Below are positions 16,864 to 25,239 of a stretch of DNA of 54,074 bases, in pieces. The notes under the pieces are model-generated. The model saw nothing but the letters and a program-made list of their open reading frames with translations, searched no databases and had not been told where the DNA came from. Each line of letters begins with the position of its first letter. Within the stretch, counting starts at the first letter, position 1. Origin of the DNA: Marinobacterium halophilum (GTDB taxonomy: Bacteria > Pseudomonadota > Gammaproteobacteria > Pseudomonadales > Balneatricaceae); the NCBI RefSeq assembly GCF_003014615.1, contig NZ_PYGI01000025.1, positions 1 through 54,074 of the forward strand, in the 5' to 3' direction. Both the position numbers and the translations under genes were made by a program.

Positions 16864-18074
16864 TTTGCGCCTCCTTTGGGGGCATCAGGCAGCTCAAGTA
16901 CGCGCTTGGCAATCACGTTCAGCTGCACTTCGGAGGAACCACCCGAAATCGTTTGTGTGTAGCTGAGCAGCCAGGCCTTGCTGATCGCCAGTTCCTGTTC
17001 GCTGAACTCATCACCATCCCAACCCAAGGCTCTATGGCCCATTACATCGACCAGCAACTCGAACTTCTGCTTTTCCTGTTCGGTGTGCACCAGTTTCATA
17101 ATGGCAGCAGTAGCACTGACATCCTGCCCGGCACGCGCTTCTTCGCCCATCCGGCGTACGCTGAGGTTGAACGCCTGCTCGTTCAGCGCCAGCTCTGTTG
17201 CCTTGGCGCGCAGCATGATGTCGGCAGCCGACTGGCTGTCCTCCGGTATGTACCGCGACACGATGGCCATCAAATCGAAATGGTTGGGCAAACAGAAGTC
17301 ACCAAACTTCGACATGGCACTGCGTTCATGCTGCAGCAGGCGCTTGGCCAGGGTCCAGCCGCCATTAAGTGGCCCGATCAGGTTGTCCTTGGGTACTTTG
17401 ACGTTGTCAAAAAACACTTCGCAGAACGCTGACTTGCCGCTGATCAGGTCAATCGGGCGCACCTCCACCCCGTCGGCATGCATGTCCAGCACCACCAGAC
17501 TGATCCCTTCCTGCTTCTTGGCCGCATGCGGGTCAGTGCGCACCAGACAATACATCCAGTCGGACTTGTCGCCGTAAGAGGTCCAGATCTTGCTGCCATT
17601 GACTACGTAATGGTCACCCGCATCAACTGCAGAGGTACGCAGATTGGCAAGGTCTGAACCTGCATTGGGCTCACTGAAACCCTGACACCAGCGCACTTCT
17701 CCACGGGTCATGGGCGGCAGCAGGCGCTGTTTCTGCTCTTCAGTGCCGAATTCCAACAACACCGGCCCCAACATCCAGATGCCCAGATTGATCTGTGGGG
17801 GTCGACACTTGAGGCGCTTCAGCTCTTGCTGCAAAACAGAGTCCTGCTCCGGCGTCAGACCACCACCACCATATGCCGTCGGCCAGTCCGGGCAGAACCA
17901 GCCGCGATCACGCATACGCTCAAACCAAAGCCGTTGGGCTTCATTCAGGAACTCAATCCGTGAGCCGCCCCAGACCAGTTCACCGTCTTTGGCAGGCCCA
18001 CGAATTGATTCCGGGCAGTTGGACTCAAGCCACGCTCGCGTGTCTGCGCGAAACTCTTCTATGGTGTTTATCAT
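16860..18074 (-). CDS. Acyl-CoA dehydrogenase family subunit (404 aa)
   Basis: An acyl-CoA dehydrogenase with an intact fold: the FAD/substrate segment RWCQGFSEPNAGSDLANLRTSAV, NGSKIWTSYGDKSDWMYCLVRT, and the C-terminal FAD-contact segment YTQTISGGSSEVQLNVIAKRVL. The family introduces a 2,3-double bond in acyl-CoA using electron-transferring flavoprotein. It lies 21 bp after the 388-residue ACAD and overlaps the 377-residue ACAD. Counting this gene there are four ACAD genes in the operon, two of the HGGIGV type and two with GGSSEVQ/GGGTNEIQ, which suggests two heteromeric enzymes acting on successive intermediates. The substrate is not deducible. Confidence 0.9.
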   Translation of the reverse strand: MINTIEEFRADTRAWLESNCPESIRGPAKDGELVWGGSRIEFLNEAQRLWFERMRDRGWFCPDWPTAYGGGGLTPEQDSVLQQELKRLKCRPPQINLGIWMLGPVLLEFGTEEQKQRLLPPMTRGEVRWCQGFSEPNAGSDLANLRTSAVDAGDHYVVNGSKIWTSYGDKSDWMYCLVRTDPHAAKKQEGISLVVLDMHADGVEVRPIDLISGKSAFCEVFFDNVKVPKDNLIGPLNGGWTLAKRLLQHERSAMSKFGDFCLPNHFDLMAIVSRYIPEDSQSAADIMLRAKATELALNEQAFNLSVRRMGEEARAGQDVSATAAIMKLVHTEQEKQKFELLVDVMGHRALGWDGDEFSEQELAISKAWLLSYTQTISGGSSEVQLNVIAKRVLELPDAPKGGAK

Positions 18075-18095
18075 TCAAGCCTCCTTGTGCTCAAA

Positions 18096-19262
18096 TCAAC
18101 GCCCACGCGGCATCCCAAGCCCAAACTGAGCAATCAGTTCACGCTGAATTTCGTTGGTACCGCCACCAAAGGTCAGCAAGGGAGCAGCCCGCAGTTCATA
18201 CTCCAGTTCGCCTAGCAAAAAGGCTGCCGAAGACCCGTCACGCACCAGGCCACTGGCACCCACAACATCAAGCAAACGACGCAGAATTTCGATTGAGGAC
18301 TCGGCACCGTACACCTTGGTGATGGACGCGAGCGCAACATCCATATGTCCCTGTTCCAGATCAGAAGCGATACGGAAGTTAATCAAGCGCATGGCTTCGA
18401 TCCGTGCATAACATTCGGCCATGGCTGAACGCACCCATGCACTGTCCATCGGTGTACGTCCGCTCTCATCCCGGGTTTTGGCCCACAGATAAATTTTACG
18501 GAAGAGACCAACGATTTTATCGGACCATGACCCCAGCCCCAGGCGTTCGTGGTTAAGCTGAGAGGTAATCAGCTTCCAGCCCTTGTTCAGCTCGCCGACC
18601 AGCATCTCTTTCGGCACTTTGACGTTATCGTAGTACGTCGCTGCCGTGGGGTTGGCACAGGTCGGAATCACCGTGTGTTCAAAGCCCTCTTCCTGGGTAT
18701 CCACAATCAGGATGGAAACCCCTTTATGGCGCGGCAGGTCAGGATCGGTACGCGCAGCCAGCCAGATATAATCGGCAGACTCAGCTCCGGAGGTCCACAG
18801 CTTGCTGCCGTTGACCCTGAAATGATCGCCGTCCAACCTGGCGGCCGTTTTAAGATTGGCCAGATCGGAACCGGCGTCCGGTTCGGAATAGCCGACGGAG
18901 AAGTTGATATCACCACAGGCAATACCCTGTAGAAACTTCTCCTTCTGATAATCGGTACCAAACTCCATCAATGCCGGGCCAACCGTACTGATGGTTACAA
19001 ACGGCAGGGGAGCCCCTGCAATGTTGGCCTCTTCGAAGAAGATCAGCTGTTCGGTCGCAGCATAGCCCTGGCCGCCAAACTCTTTTGGCCAGCCAACGGC
19101 CAGCCAGCCATCCTTACCCATCTGACGGATGGTATCCCGAAACTCATCCCCGCCCTCTTTGCCACGCAGAGAAAGGCGTAGCTCAGGGGTCATCAAGTTA
19201 TTGAAATAATCACGTATTTCCATGCGCAGCGCATGCTGCTCAGGTGTCAGATCGACGAACAT
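18096..19262 (-). CDS. Acyl-CoA dehydrogenase family subunit (388 aa)
   Basis: An acyl-CoA dehydrogenase with the canonical segments INFSVGYSEPDAGSDLANLKTAARLDGDHFRVNGSKLWTSGAESADY and a C-terminus of APLLTFGGGTNEIQRELIAQFGLGMPR. The GGGTNEIQRELIA motif contacts the FAD of the neighbouring subunit in classical ACADs. The gene follows the Ltp2-like gene by 10 bp and precedes the 404-residue ACAD by 21 bp, all on the minus strand. By analogy with ChsE1-ChsE2 or Scd1A/B it may pair with one of the HGGIGV-type subunits. This is inference from gene context. Confidence 0.9.
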   Translation of the reverse strand: MFVDLTPEQHALRMEIRDYFNNLMTPELRLSLRGKEGGDEFRDTIRQMGKDGWLAVGWPKEFGGQGYAATEQLIFFEEANIAGAPLPFVTISTVGPALMEFGTDYQKEKFLQGIACGDINFSVGYSEPDAGSDLANLKTAARLDGDHFRVNGSKLWTSGAESADYIWLAARTDPDLPRHKGVSILIVDTQEEGFEHTVIPTCANPTAATYYDNVKVPKEMLVGELNKGWKLITSQLNHERLGLGSWSDKIVGLFRKIYLWAKTRDESGRTPMDSAWVRSAMAECYARIEAMRLINFRIASDLEQGHMDVALASITKVYGAESSIEILRRLLDVVGASGLVRDGSSAAFLLGELEYELRAAPLLTFGGGTNEIQRELIAQFGLGMPRGR

Positions 19263-19272
19263 ATTGACCTCC

Positions 19273-20448
19273 TTAGCTACCGCTCAGAATTAGACCACTG
19301 GTGGGGACGCCGGTACCGGCCGTGACCAGCACGTTTTCCACGTCATCGACCTGGTTAACCGATGTACCGCGTACCTGACGAACCGCTTCCGCTATGCCAT
19401 TCATGCCATGGATATAGGCTTCGCCCAGCTGACCACCGTTGGTGTTAATGGGAAGCCTGCCGCCGCGTGCATGTTCGCCGGCGCGGATGAAGTCTTTTGC
19501 TTCGCCACGCTTGGCAAAACCGAACTCTTCAAGCTGCGGCAGCACGAACGGGGTGAAATGGTCATAGATGACAGCCGTCTGGATATCATCCGGCCCAAGC
19601 CCCGACTGGTGATACAGCTCGCGAGCCACTACCCCCATCTCGGGCAAGCCGGTGATGTCTTCACGGTAGTAGGAAGTCATCACTTGCTGACCCTCGGCCA
19701 TGCCCTGTGAACCGGCCTTGATCAAAACGGGTTTCTGCTTCAGATCTTTGGCACGATCCGCGCTGGTAATCACCATCGCGACGGCACCATCGGACTCCTG
19801 ACAGCAATCAAGCAAGCGCAGGGGCTCACATATCCAGCGGGAGTTCTGGTGATCTTCCAGGGTAATCGGCTTGTCGTAAAAGAAGGCGTTGGGGTTGGTC
19901 GCGGCAAAGTCACGCACGGCAACTGCTACGCGGCCAAAGTCTTCACAGGTGGCACCGTAGGTATGCATGTAACGCTTGGCAAACATGCCCACCCATGCCG
20001 CAGGCGTATGAAACCCGTGCGGCATGTACCAGCCGTAGTTCACGTTATCGAACGTTGGGCTGTCACCAAAACCATAATTGCCACTGCCAAAACGGTACCA
20101 GGAGCGTTCATTCATCGCCCGATACACGACAACGGTCTTGGCCACACCCGTCGCCACCGCCATGGCAGCATGCATCAGAGGACCACAGGCACCACCACCG
20201 CCATGAGGTACTTGAGAGAAGAACTTAACTTCCTTGGACCCCAGCAAACGTGCAATTTCGTAATCGGGCACCTTGTCGACGGAATAACTGCTGAAGCCAT
20301 CCACTTCAGAAGGATCAATACCGGCATCTTCAAGCGCCGCCAGGGTAGCTTCCATCGCCAGACGCAGTTCGGTACGGCCTGAGTTTTTGGAAAATTCGGT
20401 GGCACCCACGCCTACAATCGCAGCCTTGTTGCTGATCAGTTCATTCAT
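19273..20448 (-). CDS. Ltp2/Sal-like thiolase-fold protein (probable retro-aldolase)
   Basis: A 391-residue thiolase-fold protein of the lipid-transfer (SCP2) class. Visible blocks are MNELISNKAAIVGVGATEFSK, ALEDAGIDPSEVDGF, VPHGGGGACGPLMHAAMAVATG (near residues 82-103), YDHFTPFVLPQLEEFGF and the C-terminal NTNGGQLGEAYIHGMNG. In the block where thiolases carry the nucleophilic Cys (VNxxCxSG) my alignment puts a Gly. This is what is known for Ltp2-type proteins that do retro-aldol cleavage of a beta-hydroxyacyl-CoA with the DUF35 domain of ChsH2 as partner. A MaoC+DUF35 gene and a small MaoC gene precede it in the operon, exactly the partners expected. Start ATG 20448 follows a GAGG-containing ribosome-binding site. 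A true thiolase activity is the alternative. Confidence 0.86.
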   Translation of the reverse strand: MNELISNKAAIVGVGATEFSKNSGRTELRLAMEATLAALEDAGIDPSEVDGFSSYSVDKVPDYEIARLLGSKEVKFFSQVPHGGGGACGPLMHAAMAVATGVAKTVVVYRAMNERSWYRFGSGNYGFGDSPTFDNVNYGWYMPHGFHTPAAWVGMFAKRYMHTYGATCEDFGRVAVAVRDFAATNPNAFFYDKPITLEDHQNSRWICEPLRLLDCCQESDGAVAMVITSADRAKDLKQKPVLIKAGSQGMAEGQQVMTSYYREDITGLPEMGVVARELYHQSGLGPDDIQTAVIYDHFTPFVLPQLEEFGFAKRGEAKDFIRAGEHARGGRLPINTNGGQLGEAYIHGMNGIAEAVRQVRGTSVNQVDDVENVLVTAGTGVPTSGLILSGS

Positions 20449-20464
20449 TATCGTTTCCTCCAGC

Positions 20465-20884
20465 TCAGGGCAGCGTCACCGCCACCGTACCGGTGACATG
20501 GTTACCCATGGAATTCTTGCCCTTCAGGGTGACTTCAGCGGTACGTGAGCTTGCGTCCAGCGCCGTCACTTCGCCCTGGAACATCATGGTATCCCCCGGG
20601 TAGTTCGGGGCTCCCAAACGAATCCGCAGGTCTGCAAAGCGACCTTCAGGGCCACACCATTGCTCGACAAAACGCTGAACCAGGCCGCTCGTCGTGAGGA
20701 TATTCATGAAAATATGCGGTGAGCCCAACTCTTGCGCCGCATCCTTGTCATGATGACCGGGGAAGTAATCGCGGGTCGCCACGGCACCACCTGCAATCAA
20801 TGCAACCGTGATCGGAATTTCCAGCGCAGGCAGCTGATCACCCATGCAAACATCTTCAAACTGCTTTGTTTTCATCAAGGTCAT
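20465..20884 (-). CDS. MaoC-like hydratase (ChsH1-type small subunit)
   Basis: A 139-residue hot-dog-fold protein with the hydratase-2-type segment ATRDYFPGHHDKDAAQELGSPHIFMNILTTSG, whose Asp and His residues correspond to the catalytic pair of (R)-hydratases. It should add water to a 2-enoyl-CoA. ATG 20884 was chosen over the upstream frame start at 20965 because GGGGTGGA lies just before it and the longer form would run 110 bp into the upstream ACAD gene. Even so it overlaps that gene by 29 bp. A single-domain MaoC protein next to a MaoC+DUF35 protein is the ChsH1-ChsH2 arrangement known from mycobacterial cholesterol side-chain degradation. Confidence 0.87.
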   Translation of the reverse strand: MTLMKTKQFEDVCMGDQLPALEIPITVALIAGGAVATRDYFPGHHDKDAAQELGSPHIFMNILTTSGLVQRFVEQWCGPEGRFADLRIRLGAPNYPGDTMMFQGEVTALDASSRTAEVTLKGKNSMGNHVTGTVAVTLP

Positions 20885-21989
20885 ATTTCCACCCCAGAGT
20901 ATCGTGAGTTGCCAACCAGTCACCCAGACGTTCAAGCGTTGCCCGGTTACCGCCCAGGCCAACACTTAACGCGCGGCTCCAATAGAGGAAACGGTGGATT
21001 GGGTACGTCAGATCCACCCCTATACCGCCGTGAACGTGCTGCGCCTTGTGACCGACAAAGTGACCTGCTTCCACTGCATGCCAGGCGGTAGACAACGCCT
21101 CTGCAGCAGCGGGCATTCCATGGTCAATGCGGTAACATAACTGCCACAGACACGTCCTGAGGGCTTCAGTCGCAATCTGGCAGTCAGCCATGGTCATCTG
21201 CACAGCCTGAAACTGGGCGATTTTGCGGTCGAACTGGACCCGTTCACTCACGTACTCGGCCGTGCGGCGGATTTGCTCGGCACTGACACCCATCTGCAAT
21301 GACGCCATACAGGCAATGGCACGTGATTCCAGCCACTCGACGGCATCCAGCGGAAGCAAGGCATCTGCCGGCAGGCTAAGCCCCTCACACACCAGGTCAG
21401 CAACACTTTCACCGTGCGTTGAAACCCCGCCTCTCACCTGCACGTTTTCACTGTCGAGGTTGATACACGCAGGACGCACGCCTTCCTCGGTATTGACCAG
21501 CACAAGCGCAAGAGAGGCTTCCAGCGCACAGGGGACGGCGTAAGCCGTGCCGTCCACACGCCAGCCACTGCCCTCAGGAACAGCGGCAAGACCCAGCCCT
21601 GTCACCTTGACTGATTCCGAGAGGCCCAGCGTCAATACCGTGTCGGCGGTTGCTGCCGCTTGAACCAGCGTAGAGAAATGGTCGCCCGCAAACGTTGCCA
21701 GTGCTGTTGCCGCGACCTGATGACGCCACAGGGGAACCATCCCCAACCCTCGGCCCTGTGCTTCCAGCACCAGCATCAATTCGGTCATGCCCAAACCGCT
21801 ACCGCCGAAATCTTCTGGTATATACAGGGAGTGCAATCCGGTCTGAACACAGGTTTGCCACAAATCCTGCATGATGGTTTCACCGGACTGGTCAAATTCA
21901 CGCATGCGCTCATCAGTGCAGAAGTCTTCAAAAAGCCCCTGGGCCATATCAGAAATCGCACGTTGATCTTCAGTTAACGTAAAATCCAT
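20856..21989 (-). CDS. Acyl-CoA dehydrogenase family subunit (HGGIGVDLTYP type)
   Basis: A 377-residue acyl-CoA dehydrogenase-fold protein: MDFTLTEDQRAISDMAQGLFEDF, LYIPEDFGGSGLGMTELMLVLEAQGRGLG, and the C-terminal signature AQHVHGGIGVDLTYPIHRFLYWSRAL. HGGIGVDLTYPIHRY-like sequences are typical of the steroid side-chain ACADs that work as heterotetramers. It lies 9 bp after the MaoC+DUF35 gene and overlaps the small MaoC gene, so it is tightly coupled to the hydratase/aldolase set. The mid-part (residues about 130-200) looks divergent from classical ACADs, as in non-FAD-binding partner subunits; this is an impression, not a measurement. Confidence 0.88.
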   Translation of the reverse strand: MDFTLTEDQRAISDMAQGLFEDFCTDERMREFDQSGETIMQDLWQTCVQTGLHSLYIPEDFGGSGLGMTELMLVLEAQGRGLGMVPLWRHQVAATALATFAGDHFSTLVQAAATADTVLTLGLSESVKVTGLGLAAVPEGSGWRVDGTAYAVPCALEASLALVLVNTEEGVRPACINLDSENVQVRGGVSTHGESVADLVCEGLSLPADALLPLDAVEWLESRAIACMASLQMGVSAEQIRRTAEYVSERVQFDRKIAQFQAVQMTMADCQIATEALRTCLWQLCYRIDHGMPAAAEALSTAWHAVEAGHFVGHKAQHVHGGIGVDLTYPIHRFLYWSRALSVGLGGNRATLERLGDWLATHDTLGWKYDLDENKAV

Positions 21990-21998
21990 AACAAATCC

Positions 21999-22991
21999 TC
22001 AGCCAGATTTAGATCGGAATAAAGGAAGCACCAAATCATCATCAAATGATGTGAATTCCACCTCCACGCGCTGGCCAATCTCGAGTTCCGAGATATTCAC
22101 GCCAACCAGCCCCGCAATCATTCTCACGCCATCATCCAGTTCAATCAGACCAATTGGATTGGGGTAATCAAAAGGAGGCACTTCCGGGTAATGCATCACC
22201 ACGAATGAATAGATCTCGCCCGTGCCCGCACTGACTTTGTAGTCCAGATCAAAGCTCTGGCAATGACTGCACACCGGCGCAGGAGGATGCTGCAGTGCGT
22301 CACAGCTTTTGCAGTGCTGAATCCGAAGCTCATGCTTGGCACAGCCATCCCAGAAAAATCGCGTATCATCGCTGATCCCGGGATAAGGCCGCGGAATAGC
22401 ATCTGTTTTTGTAGCATCAGGTTTTTCTGCAGCGCTCTTGTTTTCAAACGAGGCTTTCGAGTGCGCGGGACGAAACTTGAACACACGAAAAAGAAGCTCA
22501 CCGACTTTTTCATCACCCGCCTCTTTGACGGAGTAGAAAGGCATTATCTGGGTCACAAAGAAGCCCGTGCCCAGTGCCGTCGTTTTCTCTTCACTCACCT
22601 CTTTAATGATGGTGGTGTAGTACAGCTTTTCGCCCATGCGCAGGTAGCGTTCGAAGTTGAGCTCCGAGTTGACGGCCACGACTGACGGATACCCTTGCTG
22701 TTCCAGCAAGCCCAGCACTTCGTATGGGTTTTCATCTGTCGAGCCCGGCGGGTAATTGTTCATGTGCAGCCCTTCAAGACACCAGGGCTGCAACATGGCA
22801 GGGGGTGCAACCAGCTCACCAAACTCGCTCTGTTTCGCATATTCGGGATCGGTGTAGAGCGGGTTTTCAATGCCCATCACCTCACACCACTGACGGACCA
22901 TCATGGGATTGACCTCATCCCACGCGTATACACGGCCATATTCCCGACCGACCAAAGCACGAACCTCTGACAACCAATCGTATTCAGACAA
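21999..22991 (-). CDS. MaoC hydratase domain fused to DUF35 OB-fold/zinc ribbon (ChsH2-like)
   Basis: A 330-residue two-domain protein. Residues 1 to about 165 form a MaoC N-type hot-dog domain (LVGREYGRVYAWDEVNPMMVRQWCEVMG, YLRMGEKLYYTT). After a charged linker, residues about 205-330 form a DUF35 domain with a zinc ribbon (CKSCDALQHPPAPVCSHC) and an OB-fold (GEIYSFVVMHYPEVPPFDYPNPIGLIELDDGVRM). This fusion is the hallmark of ChsH2, which hydrates the side-chain enoyl-CoA with ChsH1 and whose DUF35 domain is needed for Ltp2 aldolase activity. It is the second gene of the operon, after the SDR. The presence of DUF35 strongly supports an aldolytic route. Confidence 0.92.
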   Translation of the reverse strand: MSEYDWLSEVRALVGREYGRVYAWDEVNPMMVRQWCEVMGIENPLYTDPEYAKQSEFGELVAPPAMLQPWCLEGLHMNNYPPGSTDENPYEVLGLLEQQGYPSVVAVNSELNFERYLRMGEKLYYTTIIKEVSEEKTTALGTGFFVTQIMPFYSVKEAGDEKVGELLFRVFKFRPAHSKASFENKSAAEKPDATKTDAIPRPYPGISDDTRFFWDGCAKHELRIQHCKSCDALQHPPAPVCSHCQSFDLDYKVSAGTGEIYSFVVMHYPEVPPFDYPNPIGLIELDDGVRMIAGLVGVNISELEIGQRVEVEFTSFDDDLVLPLFRSKSG

Positions 22992-23046
22992 AACTCTTCT
23001 CCTCAGAACGATGAGGCCACCTCAGCTCAGGCGGCACCGAGTAATT

Positions 23047-23829
23047 TCAGTTTGTAACCGTACTTGCCTGCAGAAATGCTGGACGCTCGCCACCGCCATT
23101 GAGCAAAAGATTGCTGCCACTGGCATAGGACGCCAGCGGTGAAGCCATGTACAGGCAAGCATTACCGATATCTTCCGGCCGTCCCAAACGACCAGCGGGG
23201 ATGGTGTCAGCGACGGCCTGAATACCAGCGCTATCACCATAATGAAGGTGAGACTGTTCTGTTTCGATGAGCCCTGGGCTCACGGCAACAACGCGTACTT
23301 TTGGTGCCCACTCAACGGCAAGTGAAGCGGCTAACGACACGACTCCGGCCTTGGCTGCGCCATAGGCAGCTGAGCCCGGAGAAGCACGAAACGCACTGAT
23401 GCTGCCAATAAAGATGATGCAGCCCCCCACATCCTGGGCCTGCATATGTCGGTTGGCGAGTTGGGCAAGATGAAGAGGCGCAATAAGATTAAGGCGCAAT
23501 ATTCCCTCATGAAAGCGGGGCGAAACCTCTCCCGCCAACGCATGTGGTGCGCCCCCTGCATTGTTGACAAGAACATCCAGTCGACCGTAATCATCGATGA
23601 TGCGTTGCAGCACAGCCTCCGCCGCCTCATAGTCTCGTACATCCAGCTGCACGAAAACGGCATCTCGACCGCCTGCAGACGGCATTTGCTCCGGTGCCGT
23701 ACGTCCGCATATAATTACGTCCGCTCCGGCAGACAGGAAGGAGTTTGCGATACCGGCTCCAATTCCTTTTGTACCGCCTGTGATTAAGACAACTTTACCT
23801 GTAAAATCAAAACTCACCGAGCCAGTCAT
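23047..23829 (-). CDS. Short-chain dehydrogenase/reductase, first gene of the side-chain operon
   Basis: A 260-residue classical SDR with the cofactor motif TGGTKGIG (residues 17-24), NNAG, a catalytic Ser in SISAF and YGAAK (Tyr-x3-Lys), and VSPGLIET after it. All catalytic residues are present. It should oxidise or reduce a hydroxyl/keto group, for example a hydroxysteroid or a beta-hydroxyacyl-CoA. ATG 23829 was chosen because GAGGAGG sits 5 nt upstream; the frame is open to 23850. The gene leads the leftward operon, with 55 bp to the MaoC+DUF35 gene. The putative operator at 23886-23903 lies 57 bp upstream. Confidence 0.9.
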   Translation of the reverse strand: MTGSVSFDFTGKVVLITGGTKGIGAGIANSFLSAGADVIICGRTAPEQMPSAGGRDAVFVQLDVRDYEAAEAVLQRIIDDYGRLDVLVNNAGGAPHALAGEVSPRFHEGILRLNLIAPLHLAQLANRHMQAQDVGGCIIFIGSISAFRASPGSAAYGAAKAGVVSLAASLAVEWAPKVRVVAVSPGLIETEQSHLHYGDSAGIQAVADTIPAGRLGRPEDIGNACLYMASPLASYASGSNLLLNGGGERPAFLQASTVTN

Positions 23830-23885
23830 ATACGCCTCCTCAAAACTCATTTAACTAGTCTATTCATCTCTCCCCCCAACAATCT

Positions 23886-23903
23886 ACGTCTAAATGGACG
23901 ATG
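23886..23903 (+). promoter_or_regulatory. Putative cluster operator between SDR and phosphotriesterase-like genes
   Basis: The sequence ACGTCTAAATGGACGATG forms an imperfect palindrome (CGTCT-AAAT-GGACG). On the plus strand an exact TATAAT (23927-23932) follows GATG after 23 nt. On the minus strand TAGACT lies about 21 nt beyond the other arm. The element could therefore serve both the SDR-led operon and the rightward phosphotriesterase-like gene. The remaining intergenic DNA up to 24218 is very AT-rich with no gene seen. Confidence 0.6.
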
Positions 23904-24218
23904 ATTTTTTTAATTTCACGACTGAATATAATAAAAATTCTCGACATGATTCGCCGAAAATTGAGATGAAGACAAAGTCATACTATCGACATGCCAACAG
24001 TTTTGACTGGGTTCGAACTCACTGCTCCAAGGCGATGATGGTCTATGTAAATTAACCTAATAAATACTTGGCAGCAGGTAGAGTTAAAAATCAGTCTAGA
24101 AACCTTCCCACCAGCCCATGACAAACGGGTGTATAAAATCCTTTATATTTAACCTATATAATAAAATACCATTTAAATATATAAAAATGGTTATTCTAAT
24201 AATAAAGAGAGCACGTTC

Positions 24219-25205
24219 ATGAAAAAAAACAACCTGACAGTCAATACTGTCTGTGGACCCATTGACATTGAATCATTAGGCAACGTTCTAATGCATGAAC
24301 ACCTGACGCTAGGTTTGCCCGGCTGGGAAAACGATTCACATGCACCCTATATAGACAGATCTTCACTCATTGAACGCGTATGCGCAAAAATTGAATCTCT
24401 TAAAAATGCCGGTTTCAATACATTGTTAGACCCATGCCCCATGGATTTGGGAAGAGACATTGATTTAGCGATTGAGGTATCGACAAGAACAGGTTTCAAT
24501 ATTATTTGTGCTACTGGCCTGTATACAGAAAATGAGGGCGGTAATTCTTACTGGAAACTTATTCAAAAATGCGACCCTGAAGAGTTCATTGACCGAGCAT
24601 CAAAGCTTTTCATTAAGGAAATCACAGAGGGTATTGGAGCCACTACTGCCAAAGCCGGTGTAATAAAAATTGGCTCTGATAATGGTGAAATAACTCAATA
24701 CGAAATGGATGTCATCAAAGCAGCGGCACAAGCCCACCTGAAGACTGGCACACCTATTACTACACACACAGATGCGACCATCGGTCACTTGCAACTCCAG
24801 GCACTTATTGAATGTGGCGTACCTGCTGAAAAAGTCATCATTGGCCATTCGTGTGGTAATAGTAATACAGATTATCACACCCATTTGGCTCATCAGGGTG
24901 CCTATGTTGGATTTGATCGGTTTGGTTACGGTATTATTGTTTCAGACGATGTGCGAATAGAAAATCTGGTTTCGATGATAAAATCAGGTTTTATTGAAAA
25001 ACTAATCATTTCTCATGACTGTATTTTCTGCGCTAAAGGTGAGCCCTTCACGCAGGGCATAAAAAATGCACCGCCGGGAACATTTCATGTAGAACCCACT
25101 TACATCCAACAGGAAATAATTCCAAGACTCATGGATATGGGTGTCACAGAAGATCAAATAAAGACATTACTTTCAGATAATCCGAAAAAATATTTTTCCA
25201 TGTAA
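24219..25205 (+). CDS. Phosphotriesterase-like amidohydrolase (probable lactonase)
   Basis: A 328-residue member of the phosphotriesterase family with a complete binuclear metal site: His26 and His28 (MHEHL), Lys149 (AGVIKIG, the carboxylated lysine), His182 (THTD), His209 (GHSCG) and Asp266 (SHDC). Most family members hydrolyse lactones and a few hydrolyse organophosphates. In this context opening of a lactone intermediate is the more likely job. The gene is markedly AT-rich compared with the ACAD genes and its codons end in A/T more often, as is also the case for the LuxR-type gene at 25.6-26.7 kb, which suggests a separate origin. It stands alone, downstream of the operator at 23886-23903 but 315 bp away. 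Confidence 0.9.
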   Translation: MKKNNLTVNTVCGPIDIESLGNVLMHEHLTLGLPGWENDSHAPYIDRSSLIERVCAKIESLKNAGFNTLLDPCPMDLGRDIDLAIEVSTRTGFNIICATGLYTENEGGNSYWKLIQKCDPEEFIDRASKLFIKEITEGIGATTAKAGVIKIGSDNGEITQYEMDVIKAAAQAHLKTGTPITTHTDATIGHLQLQALIECGVPAEKVIIGHSCGNSNTDYHTHLAHQGAYVGFDRFGYGIIVSDDVRIENLVSMIKSGFIEKLIISHDCIFCAKGEPFTQGIKNAPPGTFHVEPTYIQQEIIPRLMDMGVTEDQIKTLLSDNPKKYFSM

Positions 25206-25239
25206 TAGCCTGTAATGGAGCTATATAAATGGGTAAACA

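Noticed and set aside
23941-24120. A CTCCAAGGCGATGATGG sequence near 24.03 kb as a further operator copy
   Set aside because: It lacks both GGACG and the CGTC arm and has no -10-like hexamer at the right distance.
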